Part shown: positions 7,134-14,419 of the stretch, piece after piece
How positions within the stretch are numbered: the first letter of the stretch is position 1
How the letters are laid out: each line of letters starts with the position of its first letter
DNA from: Gemmatimonadales bacterium
GTDB lineage: Bacteria > Gemmatimonadota > Gemmatimonadetes > Gemmatimonadales > GWC2-71-9
DNA: 14,419 nt
Assembly: GCA_030597435.1 (NCBI GenBank)
Contig: JAUVRV010000023.1
Coordinates: forward strand, 1-14,419
Reading direction: 5' to 3'
The notes under the pieces: model-generated
Told to the model about the DNA's origin: nothing
What the model saw: the letters and a program-made list of their open reading frames with translations, nothing else
Database searches by the model: none
Program-made: the position numbers and the translations under genes

Positions 7134-7649
7134 ATGCTGGTATTCAATTTCTGGTTTTTCTCGGGCCTGGCAATCATCTCGGCGCTGCTGTGCATCACAC
7201 GCAGGAGCCCTGTGGTGAGTGCCATGTGGCTCGTAGTCACGATGTTCTCGATAGCAGCTCTGTACATCATTCTGGGTGCTCAGTTCATCGGTGCAATCCA
7301 GGTTCTGGTGTACGCCGGTGCGATCATGGTGCTGTTCCTGTTTGTGATAATGCTGCTCAATCTCGGACGCGATGAGCCGACCGATCTGCCAGGATGGTGG
7401 GGGCATGCGATCACGTTCGGAATCGGCACGCTGTTGATTGTCGAACTCTGGGCCGTAACGCGGATCGTTCCCGCGGGTGAGGTACGCCTTCCGGCCGGGA
7501 CGATGGACCGAGTAATGGAGCAAGAGGGTGTGGTCGGTGCGATAAGCAGCACGCTGTTCAGGGATTTTCTGGTGCCGTTCGAGATTACCTCCGTGCTACT
7601 CCTTGCCGCCGTTGTCGGAGCCGTCGTGCTTGCAAAGAGGAGGATCTAA
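7134..7649 (+). CDS. nuoJ: NADH-quinone oxidoreductase subunit J (ND6 homologue)
   Basis: Small membrane-arm subunit beside NuoK and NuoA; a kinked helix in this family helps link quinone chemistry to proton pumping. It has 171 residues with five predicted helices at about 3-20, 28-47, 52-76, 88-108 and 148-168. The third holds the family's best conserved stretch, VYAGAIMVLFLFVIMLLNL at 59-77, with Y60 and G62 at the expected places. Between helices 4 and 5 is a loop of about 40 residues. AGGGG at 7119-7123 is a fair ribosome binding site for the ATG at 7134. The stop and the nuoK start share one base (TAATG). Confidence 0.95.
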   Translation: MLVFNFWFFSGLAIISALLCITRRSPVVSAMWLVVTMFSIAALYIILGAQFIGAIQVLVYAGAIMVLFLFVIMLLNLGRDEPTDLPGWWGHAITFGIGTLLIVELWAVTRIVPAGEVRLPAGTMDRVMEQEGVVGAISSTLFRDFLVPFEITSVLLLAAVVGAVVLAKRRI

Positions 7650-7948
7650 TGGATCTCCTCGGATCGGCTCTCGCGGTATCTGCGATCATCTTCAGCTTGG
7701 GCGTTGCCGGAGTCTTGTTGCGGCGCAACGCCATTATTGTGTTCATGTCCATCGAGTTGATGCTGAATGCAGTGAACCTCTCGTTCATAGCATTGGCACA
7801 ACAGCTGGGCCCTGAAGGGCAGGTGTTTGTATTGTTCGTGATGGCAGTAGCCGCTGCCGAGGCGGTGGTTGGACTCGCCATCATCATTGCTATATACCGT
7901 CACAAGCAGACGGTCAACCTAGACAAGATCAACCTATTGAGCGGATGA
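7649..7948 (+). CDS. nuoK: NADH-quinone oxidoreductase subunit K (ND4L homologue)
   Basis: Three-helix membrane subunit with two buried glutamates that form part of a proton route. It has 99 residues, close to the usual 100. Helices are at about 3-23, 29-51 and 58-84. The key acids are E36 (in MSIELMLNAVNL) and E71 (in AAAEAVVGLAI), matching the family's Glu pair. A GGAGG lies 5 bases before the ATG, and the last four bases overlap nuoL (ATGA), so K and L are likely translated together. Confidence 0.97.
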   Translation: MDLLGSALAVSAIIFSLGVAGVLLRRNAIIVFMSIELMLNAVNLSFIALAQQLGPEGQVFVLFVMAVAAAEAVVGLAIIIAIYRHKQTVNLDKINLLSG

Positions 7949-9921
7949 TGCCGACATCAGTCGGGTGGGTGTGGTTAGTAGTCGTTCTCCCGTTTCTGGG
8001 GTTTCTGGCTAACGGCTTGATCAGCTTGGTCAAGCCGCAGGCTAAGAGTGCCGTCAGCTTTATTGGTGTCGGTGTGCTAGTCGCGGCGTTTGCCGTCGCT
8101 GTGGCCGTGGTTGCAGGACTCAGCCAAGACCAACAAGGGGCGCCGTACGTGTTGACTTACTGGTCCTGGATGACCGTGGGTGGCTTGGAGATTGCAGCTG
8201 CGCTGCAGGTCGATCAGCTGTCCGCAGTGATGCTGATAGTCGTCACGGGAGTCAGTGCGCTGATCCATGTTTTCAGCGTAGGATACATGCGGGATGATCC
8301 CGGATATCCCAGATACTTCGCCTTCCTGAATCTATTCGTCTTCTTCATGGTCTTGTTGGTATTGGGCGCGAGCTTCCCAGTCATGTTCGTGGGTTGGGAA
8401 GGTGTCGGCCTGTGCAGCTACTTGTTGATCGGGTTCTGGTATCTAGACAAGGTGAATGCTGACGCAGGGAAGAAAGCGTTCCTCATGAACCGTATCGGGG
8501 ACTTCGGCTTCCTGATAGCCATGTTCTTGATATTCCAAGCAACGGGTAGCTTGGCGTTCACCGAGGTGTTCGAAGCAGCACCAGAGGCGTTCACGATCAA
8601 CGGTGAGATAATCACACTAATCACGTGGGCACTATTGCGAGGGGGTGCGGGTAAGTCTGCGCAGATACCGCTATACACCTGGCTGCCTGATGCGATGGCC
8701 GGTCCCACACCGGTTTCAGCCTTGATCCACGCCGCAACAATGGTAACTGCGGGTGTCTACCTGGTTGCCCGGTCCAATATTCTGTTTGCGATGGCACCTG
8801 TGTCCAGCGTGGTGGTTGCGACCGTCGGTGCAGTCACAGCTCTGTTTGCCGCCACCATCGCGCTCAAGCAGTGGGACATAAAGAAGGTGCTGGCATACTC
8901 TACGGTCTCACAGTTGGGATACATGTTCCTCGGAGTTGGAGTCGGAGCCTATGCGGGTGGCATATTTCACCTGGTAACGCACGCGTTTTTCAAGGCGCTC
9001 CTCTTCCTGGGATCGGGCAGTGTGATCTTCGCCCTTCATCGCGCTTATCACGCGACACACAGCCATGACGACGCCCAGGACATGCGGAACATGGGTGGCA
9101 TGAGGAAGTTCATGCCATGGACGTTCGCGGTCATGTGGGTGGCCACCTTCGCCATCGCGGGAATACCTGGGCTGTCGGGATTCTTCTCGAAGGACGGGAT
9201 TCTCGCTGTGGCCTTCGCCAGGGGCCATGATCATCCAGTGTTCTACCTGTTGTGGTTGATGGGAGTGATCGCCGCACTGCTTACCGCCTTCTACATGACA
9301 CGCTTGATGCTCTACACGTTCCACGGTCCGAGCCGAACGGGCGAAGGGGAGCAGAGGCATCTGGCCGAGGCGCCGTGGGTCATGACCGGACCACTGGTCG
9401 TGCTTGCATTGGGCAGCATATTCGCGGGGGTTTTGAATCTTCCGCACGTGCTGCCAAATCCAGGATGGCTGGAGCATTGGCTGGAGCCCGTCACCGAGCT
9501 GAGCCATCGCTACTGGAACGAAGTGCACCTGGCGGCTAGCACGGAGTGGTTGCTCATGGCAGTGGCTACCGCCATTGCCGTTGCAGGTATGGCCGGCGCG
9601 GTGATAATGCTGAAGCCGGAGAAGCTCAAGGCTGCCAAAGAGGCACCTGCCGAGACGGGCATACAAAAAGTCCTGCTCAAGAAGTGGTATGTGGACGAGA
9701 TATATGACGCGCTGATCGTCCGTCCGACAGTGTGGATGTCGCGGAACGTCCTCTGGAAGTTCTTCGATGCCGGAGTCATCGACGGTGCCATGGTGAATGG
9801 GTCCGCATGGACCGCCCGGGCAGTCGGGTTCGTGGGTAGTGCCGTGCAGACTGGCCGATTAGCCTGGTACCTACTCGTATTCGTAATCGGAACTTTGGTG
9901 CTACTTCGCGCCGTGATGTGA
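7945..9921 (+). CDS. nuoL: NADH-quinone oxidoreductase subunit L (ND5 homologue, antiporter-like)
   Basis: Outermost pumping subunit of the membrane arm, related to Mrp Na+/H+ antiporter subunits. It has 658 residues, slightly longer than E. coli (613). Proton-path residues are visible: E152 in GWEGVGLCSYLLIGFWY, D186 in NRIGDFGF, K237 in GKSAQIPLYTWLPDAMAG, H263 in SALIHAATMVTAGVY, K350 in HAFFKALLFLGSGS and K416 in GFFSKDGIL. After about residue 530 come the linker, the long lateral helix and a final membrane helix (about 638-656) that clamp along NuoM and NuoN, so the C-terminus is complete. A second ATG at 7948 directly follows the first; the ATGA overlap favours 7945. Seven bases separate it from nuoM. 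Confidence 0.97.
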   Translation: MMPTSVGWVWLVVVLPFLGFLANGLISLVKPQAKSAVSFIGVGVLVAAFAVAVAVVAGLSQDQQGAPYVLTYWSWMTVGGLEIAAALQVDQLSAVMLIVVTGVSALIHVFSVGYMRDDPGYPRYFAFLNLFVFFMVLLVLGASFPVMFVGWEGVGLCSYLLIGFWYLDKVNADAGKKAFLMNRIGDFGFLIAMFLIFQATGSLAFTEVFEAAPEAFTINGEIITLITWALLRGGAGKSAQIPLYTWLPDAMAGPTPVSALIHAATMVTAGVYLVARSNILFAMAPVSSVVVATVGAVTALFAATIALKQWDIKKVLAYSTVSQLGYMFLGVGVGAYAGGIFHLVTHAFFKALLFLGSGSVIFALHRAYHATHSHDDAQDMRNMGGMRKFMPWTFAVMWVATFAIAGIPGLSGFFSKDGILAVAFARGHDHPVFYLLWLMGVIAALLTAFYMTRLMLYTFHGPSRTGEGEQRHLAEAPWVMTGPLVVLALGSIFAGVLNLPHVLPNPGWLEHWLEPVTELSHRYWNEVHLAASTEWLLMAVATAIAVAGMAGAVIMLKPEKLKAAKEAPAETGIQKVLLKKWYVDEIYDALIVRPTVWMSRNVLWKFFDAGVIDGAMVNGSAWTARAVGFVGSAVQTGRLAWYLLVFVIGTLVLLRAVM

Positions 9922-9928
9922 AATTGGA

Positions 9929-11485
9929 ATGACCGAATTCTTGGGCAACATCGGATACAACAACTGGGTGCTTGATGCACTTCTGGTAATTCCCCTCGTG
10001 GGCGCACTTGCCGTGTTGTCCGTGCCTGCTGGCGAAGCCAAGAAGGTGGCGTTGGGAGTGACGCTCGTGGAGTTCCTGGTATCGGTACCGCTCTGGTGGA
10101 CCTTCCAGATAGGGACCGCCGCCATGCAGTTCCAGCATGCTTACCCTTGGATTCCAGGTTGGGGGATTTACTACAGAGTTGGCATTGACGGCATCTCTTT
10201 GTTGATGGTATTGCTCACGACCTTGACGATGCCGCTGGCCGTTCTGGGAAGCTGGAACTACATCAAAGATAAGTTGTGCCCGTACTATGCCCTCTTGCTG
10301 GTGCTAACGACAGGAATGCTCGGTGTGTTCGTCGCGCTCGATCTCTTCATGTTCTATGTGCTCTGGGAGGTCATGCTGATTCCGATGTATTTCCTCATCG
10401 GTGTCTGGGGCGGCCCACGCCGTCTGTACGCGGCGATCAAGTTCTTCATCTATACGTTTGTTGGCTCACTGCTGATGCTGGTTGCGATCCTGGCCATCTA
10501 CTACATGGTTGGCGATGCTACTGGCGTCTATTCGTTCGCCTACGATCATTTGCTGGAGAACATCGGAGCGGTGGGAAGCTGGGGTTTCTGGCTGTTCGGT
10601 GCCTTTGCACTGGCATTTGCCATCAAGGTGCCGATGTTCCCGTTCCACACGTGGCTACCGGATGCGCATGTGGAAGCGCCAACTGCTGCGTCGGTGATCC
10701 TGGCTGGCATTTTGCTGAAAATGGGGACCTACGGTTTCTTGAGATTCGCGCTTCCCTTCTTCCCGAGTGAGGCGATGCACCCGACGGTCGTGACTATAGT
10801 GGTTGGTCTGGCCGTTATCGGGATTGTCTACGGTGCGTTGGTTGCGATGGTGCAACCCGATTTCAAGAAGCTGGTGGCATACTCCTCCGTCAGTCACTTG
10901 GGATTCGTCATGTTGGGTATCTGGGCTCTTACACAGGCGAGTGTTGCGGGTGCGATAATCATCATGGTGAGTCACGGCATCTCAACCGGGGCACTGTTCT
11001 TCCTGGCGGGGATGCTCAGCGAGCGCAGGCACACTCGTGAGATTGCGGCCTTCGGTGGTCTTGCGAAGGTGGTCCCGGGATTGGCGGTTGTACTCACTGT
11101 AGTGGCGTTGTCATCCATCGGGTTGCCGGGTACGAACGGATTCGTGGGTGAGTTCCTCGTGCTGATTGGATCATGGGGACCTTACCCTTGGGCAACTGCA
11201 GTTGCGGCGACCGGGGTTATCTTCGCTGCGGCCTACCTGCTATGGGCGCTACAGCGGATCATCTACAACAAGTTGGACAAGCCTGAGAACGAGCATCTCC
11301 CGGATCTGTCCAAGCGCGAGATACTGGTGCTGGCACCACTACTGGCTTGCATACTGTGGATCGGGCTGTATCCGAAACCTCTACTGGATCGGATAGAAGC
11401 GTCGACCGAACACCTGATAACAACTGTCCAGGAGCAGCGGGCGTCTGTGGCCCCGACTCCCGGTTCTGAGGAGCAGGTTCCCTAA
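9929..11485 (+). CDS. nuoM: NADH-quinone oxidoreductase subunit M (ND4 homologue, antiporter-like)
   Basis: Second antiporter-like proton-pumping subunit, placed between NuoL and NuoN. It has 518 residues, normal for the family, with about fourteen hydrophobic helices. Key residues: E147 in LWEVMLIPMYFLIGVWGG, K233 in FAIKVPMFPFHTWLPDAH, K264 in ILLKMGTYGFLRFALPF, and the lysine of FKKLVAYSSVSHLGFVMLG further on. The C-terminal 30 or so residues are polar and probably outside the membrane. The start ATG has no good ribosome binding site (only a weak GGA run) and lies seven bases after the nuoL stop, so reinitiation from nuoL is likely. The stop overlaps the nuoN ATG by one base. Confidence 0.97.
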   Translation: MTEFLGNIGYNNWVLDALLVIPLVGALAVLSVPAGEAKKVALGVTLVEFLVSVPLWWTFQIGTAAMQFQHAYPWIPGWGIYYRVGIDGISLLMVLLTTLTMPLAVLGSWNYIKDKLCPYYALLLVLTTGMLGVFVALDLFMFYVLWEVMLIPMYFLIGVWGGPRRLYAAIKFFIYTFVGSLLMLVAILAIYYMVGDATGVYSFAYDHLLENIGAVGSWGFWLFGAFALAFAIKVPMFPFHTWLPDAHVEAPTAASVILAGILLKMGTYGFLRFALPFFPSEAMHPTVVTIVVGLAVIGIVYGALVAMVQPDFKKLVAYSSVSHLGFVMLGIWALTQASVAGAIIIMVSHGISTGALFFLAGMLSERRHTREIAAFGGLAKVVPGLAVVLTVVALSSIGLPGTNGFVGEFLVLIGSWGPYPWATAVAATGVIFAAAYLLWALQRIIYNKLDKPENEHLPDLSKREILVLAPLLACILWIGLYPKPLLDRIEASTEHLITTVQEQRASVAPTPGSEEQVP

Positions 11486-12996
11486 TGGGTATGGCGATTG
11501 ACGTCACTACACCGGGCGGCTTTGTATTGGCCCTGTTACCCGAGTTGGTGCTCACCTGCTGGATGTTGGTGCTGCTGGTTGCTGTAGCCTGGCGGCATCG
11601 AGATGAGGGAGACCAGCAAATGGCGGGGCAGCTCGCATTGATGGGCTTGGTGAGTACGCTGCTCGTCGTTCTCTGGATGTGGGTCAAGGGTGCATACCCA
11701 GAGACGCTGACTGGGATGATCGCGCTGGACGGCTTTCGGTATGCGACTTCCGCCATATTCCTGATCGGGGCCATACTCGTGGTGATGCTCTCGCTGGGCT
11801 ACCTAGGTCGGGAGCGGATTCTCGTACCGGAGTACTACGTGTTGGTGATGCTGGCTGCCATCGGGATGCTGTTCATGGCCAGCGGTGCCGACCTGATCGT
11901 GATCTTCCTCGGCCTCGAGTTGATGTCGATGGCCATTTATGTGCTGGCTGGGATCGATCGGCGCAGCGCATTTTCGGCTGAGGCCGCGGTCAAGTACTTC
12001 TTGCTGGGAGCCTTCGCGTCGGGGTTCTTCCTTTATGGCATAGCGCTGCTATACGGGGCAACCGGCACCACTAACCTGACACAGATGCATTACCAGATCG
12101 TGACCTTGGGATTGGAAACGAATCTGATGTTGCTGGCAGGGATAGGCATGCTGCTGATCGGTTTCGGGTTCAAGGTGGCGGCAGTGCCGTTCCATATGTG
12201 GGTGCCGGACGTCTATGATGGTGCACCTACACCCATAACGGCCTACATGGCTGCGGCGGTGAAGGCTGCAGCCTTCACCGCCTTGATACGTGTGCTGCTC
12301 CACGCACTCGGCGCTAGCGATGCGGTTTGGATGGAGATTATCCTGTGGCTGTCTGTCATCACGATGATTGTCGGCAACCTGATTGCCCTCGCACAGACAC
12401 ACCTCAAGCGGATGCTGGCTTACAGTTCCATCGGGCATGCCGGGTACATTCTTGCAGCCCTGGCAAGTGGGAGCGAGAGGGGAGCCGCGGCGTTTCTGTT
12501 CTACATCCTCGCTTACACGCTGATGACGCTGGGATCTTTTGCCATCCTGGCAGCAGTGGGTACGCGCGGTGAACGCGACGTCAGGATTGACGATCTTAGC
12601 GGGCTGGCATCCCGGCGGCCGTGGATGGCGCTGGCGATGACGGTGTTCATGCTGTCGTTGCTCGGTTTTCCGGGCACTGCCGGTTTCATCGGGAAGTGGC
12701 TGGTGCTCTCAGCCGTGGTGAGCGCCGATCAAATCGTACTCGCGGTATTGCTCGTCATTGCCAGCATGGTGTCGGCAGGCTATTACCTACCAGTTGTCAT
12801 GGCGATGTACATGAAGTCTGCACCGTCTGAGGATGCTCACTCCGGTTCTGGCCTGATTGGAGCAGCTCGTTGGGTCGTTGGAATCGCAGCGGTTCTGCTA
12901 CTGCTCTTGGGTGTCTGGCCTAACCGGGTCTTGGATATGGCAGCCGATGGGGCCGAAGGTCTACGCCCTGCGCCAACCAGGATCCTAACGGACTGA
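11485..12996 (+). CDS. nuoN: NADH-quinone oxidoreductase subunit N (ND2 homologue, antiporter-like)
   Basis: Third antiporter-like subunit, next to NuoK, and the last complex I gene here. It has 503 residues with about fourteen helices, the bacterial size (E. coli 485). Key residues: E145 in FLGLELMSMAIYVLAG, K230 in GFGFKVAAVPFHMWVPDVY, K260 in AAAVKAAAFTAL, and HLKRMLAYSSIGHAGYIL downstream. A GAGGAG at 11468-11473 lies 11 bases before the ATG at 11485. An in-frame ATG at 11491 is an alternative that would trim two residues. The TAATG junction with nuoM favours the first. No terminator follows the stop, and the next gene begins after 27 bases. Confidence 0.97.
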   Translation: MGMAIDVTTPGGFVLALLPELVLTCWMLVLLVAVAWRHRDEGDQQMAGQLALMGLVSTLLVVLWMWVKGAYPETLTGMIALDGFRYATSAIFLIGAILVVMLSLGYLGRERILVPEYYVLVMLAAIGMLFMASGADLIVIFLGLELMSMAIYVLAGIDRRSAFSAEAAVKYFLLGAFASGFFLYGIALLYGATGTTNLTQMHYQIVTLGLETNLMLLAGIGMLLIGFGFKVAAVPFHMWVPDVYDGAPTPITAYMAAAVKAAAFTALIRVLLHALGASDAVWMEIILWLSVITMIVGNLIALAQTHLKRMLAYSSIGHAGYILAALASGSERGAAAFLFYILAYTLMTLGSFAILAAVGTRGERDVRIDDLSGLASRRPWMALAMTVFMLSLLGFPGTAGFIGKWLVLSAVVSADQIVLAVLLVIASMVSAGYYLPVVMAMYMKSAPSEDAHSGSGLIGAARWVVGIAAVLLLLLGVWPNRVLDMAADGAEGLRPAPTRILTD

Positions 12997-13000
12997 CCGG

Positions 13001-13017
13001 CTCAGTTTCATCTGAGG
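13001..13017 (+). promoter_or_regulatory. algC-like gene ribosome binding site within a small inverted repeat
   Basis: TGAGG at 13013-13017 lies 6 bases before the ATG at 13024 and is a good ribosome binding site. CTCAG (13001-13005) and CTGAG (13012-13016) are perfect inverted repeats with a 6-base loop, so the site could be paired in RNA. The stem is only five base pairs and may have no effect. It is too weak, and lacks a long T run, for a terminator. Confidence 0.5.
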
Positions 13018-13023
13018 TTTCCG

Positions 13024-14397
13024 ATGGACATTCCAGCAGTAATCTTCCGGCAATACGATATTCGTGGTGTCGTGGGTGAGGAACTGTCACCCGAAGTGGC
13101 GCACGCCGTTGGACGCGCAGTGGCGACTATTGCGCGTGAACGCGTAGGACGAGATCCCAAGATAGCCGTCGGTCGCGACAACCGGTCGTCAGGTGAGCTG
13201 CTCGCGCGCGCAATGCGCGACGGTATTGCCGCGGCTGGTGGAACGGCTGTGGATGTGGGCATGCTGCCAACGCCGGCCCTGTACTTCGCGTTGCACGACC
13301 TCACGGTGGACGGCGGCGTTCAAGTCACCGGATCGCACAACCCTCCCGAGTTCAACGGATTCAAGATGGTGGTTGCCGCCGAGACAATTCACGGCGAGGC
13401 GATCCAGCAGATACGTCGAATGATCGAGGCCGATGCGTTGGATTCCGGGCACGGGTCCATTGAAGCCGATCACTCGGTGCTGCGACGCTACTCGGACAGC
13501 ATCGTATCCATCGTGGGTCCTCTAGCAGAACCGGTCAAGGTTGTTGTGGATTGTGGCAACGGTGTGGCCAGCCTGGTCGCGGAAGCGACTTTGTCTCGAC
13601 TGGGGGCCGATGTGGTTCCCCTGTATTGCGAATCGGATGGGAGCTTCCCCAATCACCATCCCGATCCTACAGTTGTGGAGAACCTCAGGGATCTGCAGGA
13701 AACGGTTCGCAGGACCAACGCCATGCTAGGGATCGCGTTCGACGGTGACGGGGACAGAATCGGTGCTGTGGATGAGTCGGGCAAGGTGGTGTACGGTGAC
13801 CACCTGCTGATCTTGTTTGGACGTGAGTTAGTAGACCGGACCGGTGAGGGTGGAGCAGTGATATTCGATGTCAAGTGCTCCAACGTGCTTGTCGACAAGC
13901 TGAGGGAGATAGGACTCGATCCGGTCCTTTGGAAAACGGGTCACTCGCTGATAAAGGCCAAAATGAAGGAACTGGACGCTCCACTCGCCGGCGAGATGAG
14001 CGGTCACATGTTTTTTGCAGGAGACTATTTCGGGTTCGACGACGCCCTCTTTGCTGCTGCAAGGTTGTTATCGTACGTGGGACGGAACGGCAAGCCGCTG
14101 TCGGCTCTGCTGGCGGACCTGCCTGAAACGTTTGCCACCCCCGAGATTCGAGTGGAATGCTCCGAAGACGAGAAGTTCAGCGTGGTGGAGCGAGCAGCAG
14201 AACACTTCTCACAGCATTACGACGTGCTCACGCTCGACGGTGCTCGCATTTCGTTCGCCGAGGGTTGGGGCTTGGTCCGGGCATCCAATACACAGCCGGT
14301 TCTCGTCATGCGGTTTGAGGCATCATCGGAAGAGAGGCTCGCAGAGTACCGCCATGAGGTGGAGCAATGGCTGAGAGAACAAGGCATTGCCATCTAA
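13024..14397 (+). CDS. algC: Phosphomannomutase/phosphoglucomutase (AlgC type)
   Basis: Cytoplasmic enzyme of the alpha-D-phosphohexomutase family. It interconverts hexose 6- and 1-phosphates (mannose, glucose), giving precursors for GDP-mannose, UDP-glucose and envelope polysaccharides. It has 457 residues, near the 463 of Pseudomonas AlgC, with all four parts of the active site: the phosphoserine loop TGSHNPPEFNG (S104), the Mg-binding DGDGDR (D240, D242, D244), the sugar-recognition loop GEMSGH (E324, S326, H328), and the phosphate-binding RASNTQP (R419, S421, T423). The GEMSGH form is that of dual-specificity PMM/PGM enzymes, not GlmM. Many stretches, such as WKTGHSLIK and FPNHHPDP, match what I recall of AlgC. 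It follows nuoN on the same strand without a terminator, so it may share the nuo transcript. The actual substrate preference cannot be read from sequence. Confidence 0.94.
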   Translation: MDIPAVIFRQYDIRGVVGEELSPEVAHAVGRAVATIARERVGRDPKIAVGRDNRSSGELLARAMRDGIAAAGGTAVDVGMLPTPALYFALHDLTVDGGVQVTGSHNPPEFNGFKMVVAAETIHGEAIQQIRRMIEADALDSGHGSIEADHSVLRRYSDSIVSIVGPLAEPVKVVVDCGNGVASLVAEATLSRLGADVVPLYCESDGSFPNHHPDPTVVENLRDLQETVRRTNAMLGIAFDGDGDRIGAVDESGKVVYGDHLLILFGRELVDRTGEGGAVIFDVKCSNVLVDKLREIGLDPVLWKTGHSLIKAKMKELDAPLAGEMSGHMFFAGDYFGFDDALFAAARLLSYVGRNGKPLSALLADLPETFATPEIRVECSEDEKFSVVERAAEHFSQHYDVLTLDGARISFAEGWGLVRASNTQPVLVMRFEASSEERLAEYRHEVEQWLREQGIAI

Positions 14398-14419
14398 CGG
14401 ATTGACTGGCGGCAAGCGA
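14398..14419. other. Short 3' flank with no feature seen
   Basis: Twenty-two bases after the mutase stop. No hairpin, ribosome binding site or start codon can be supported in so short a piece. Confidence 0.5.

Noticed and set aside
8908..9666. Minus-strand open frame of 252 codons opposite nuoL
   Set aside because: The product is rich in His, Gln, Arg and Cys, as expected from reading a membrane-protein gene backwards. It lies entirely within nuoL.
13001..13020. Terminator between nuoN and the mutase gene
   Set aside because: The stem is only five base pairs and is followed by just three T residues, not the long T run of an intrinsic terminator.

Overview
The window is one dense, entirely plus-strand gene cluster. 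It encodes the respiratory NADH:quinone oxidoreductase (complex I, NDH-1), from the 3' part of nuoC through nuoD, E, F, G, H, I, J, K, L, M and N, followed 27 bases later by a phosphomannomutase/phosphoglucomutase of the AlgC type. nuoA, nuoB and the 5' end of nuoC presumably lie just upstream. No RNA genes, mobile elements, CRISPR arrays, convincing promoters or terminators were seen, and no stretch over about 70 bases lacks a gene.

The source is a bacterium with moderately high G+C and a 14-gene-type nuo operon in which nuoC and nuoD are separate, not fused as in Escherichia coli. The short NuoG (531 residues with a reduced molybdopterin-type domain), the NuoI form with a Q-Y-P-E-E stretch near the N-terminus, and the long NuoH suggest a lineage such as Gemmatimonadota or a neighbouring phylum. 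This is inference from recalled family features, not a database result.

Layout: 1-609 nuoC (5' cut off); 602-1897 nuoD; 1949-2443 nuoE; 2514-3821 nuoF; 3818-5413 nuoG; 5410-6624 nuoH; 6624-7130 nuoI; 7134-7649 nuoJ; 7649-7948 nuoK; 7945-9921 nuoL; 9929-11485 nuoM; 11485-12996 nuoN; 13024-14397 algC-like. Most junctions overlap by 1, 4 or 8 bases (TAATG, ATGA, GTGA, ATGGGTGA), implying one transcript with translational coupling. The widest gaps are nuoD-nuoE (51 bases) and nuoE-nuoF (70 bases).

The proteins form the usual modules. NuoE, F and G take electrons from NADH through FMN and an iron-sulfur chain. NuoC, D and I, with the off-window NuoB, carry them to quinone. NuoH, J, K, L, M and N (plus NuoA) form the membrane arm that pumps protons. 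The cofactor ligands checked in NuoE, F, G and I, and the main pumping residues in H, K, L, M and N, are present, so the enzyme looks functional. The sugar-phosphate mutase has no known mechanistic link to complex I. It probably shares the transcript and serves nucleotide-sugar and envelope polysaccharide synthesis.

I looked for an undescribed system and did not find one. The most notable points are a reduced NuoG that still carries the N7 cluster ligands, an extra C-terminal helix in NuoH, and the nuo-mutase linkage.
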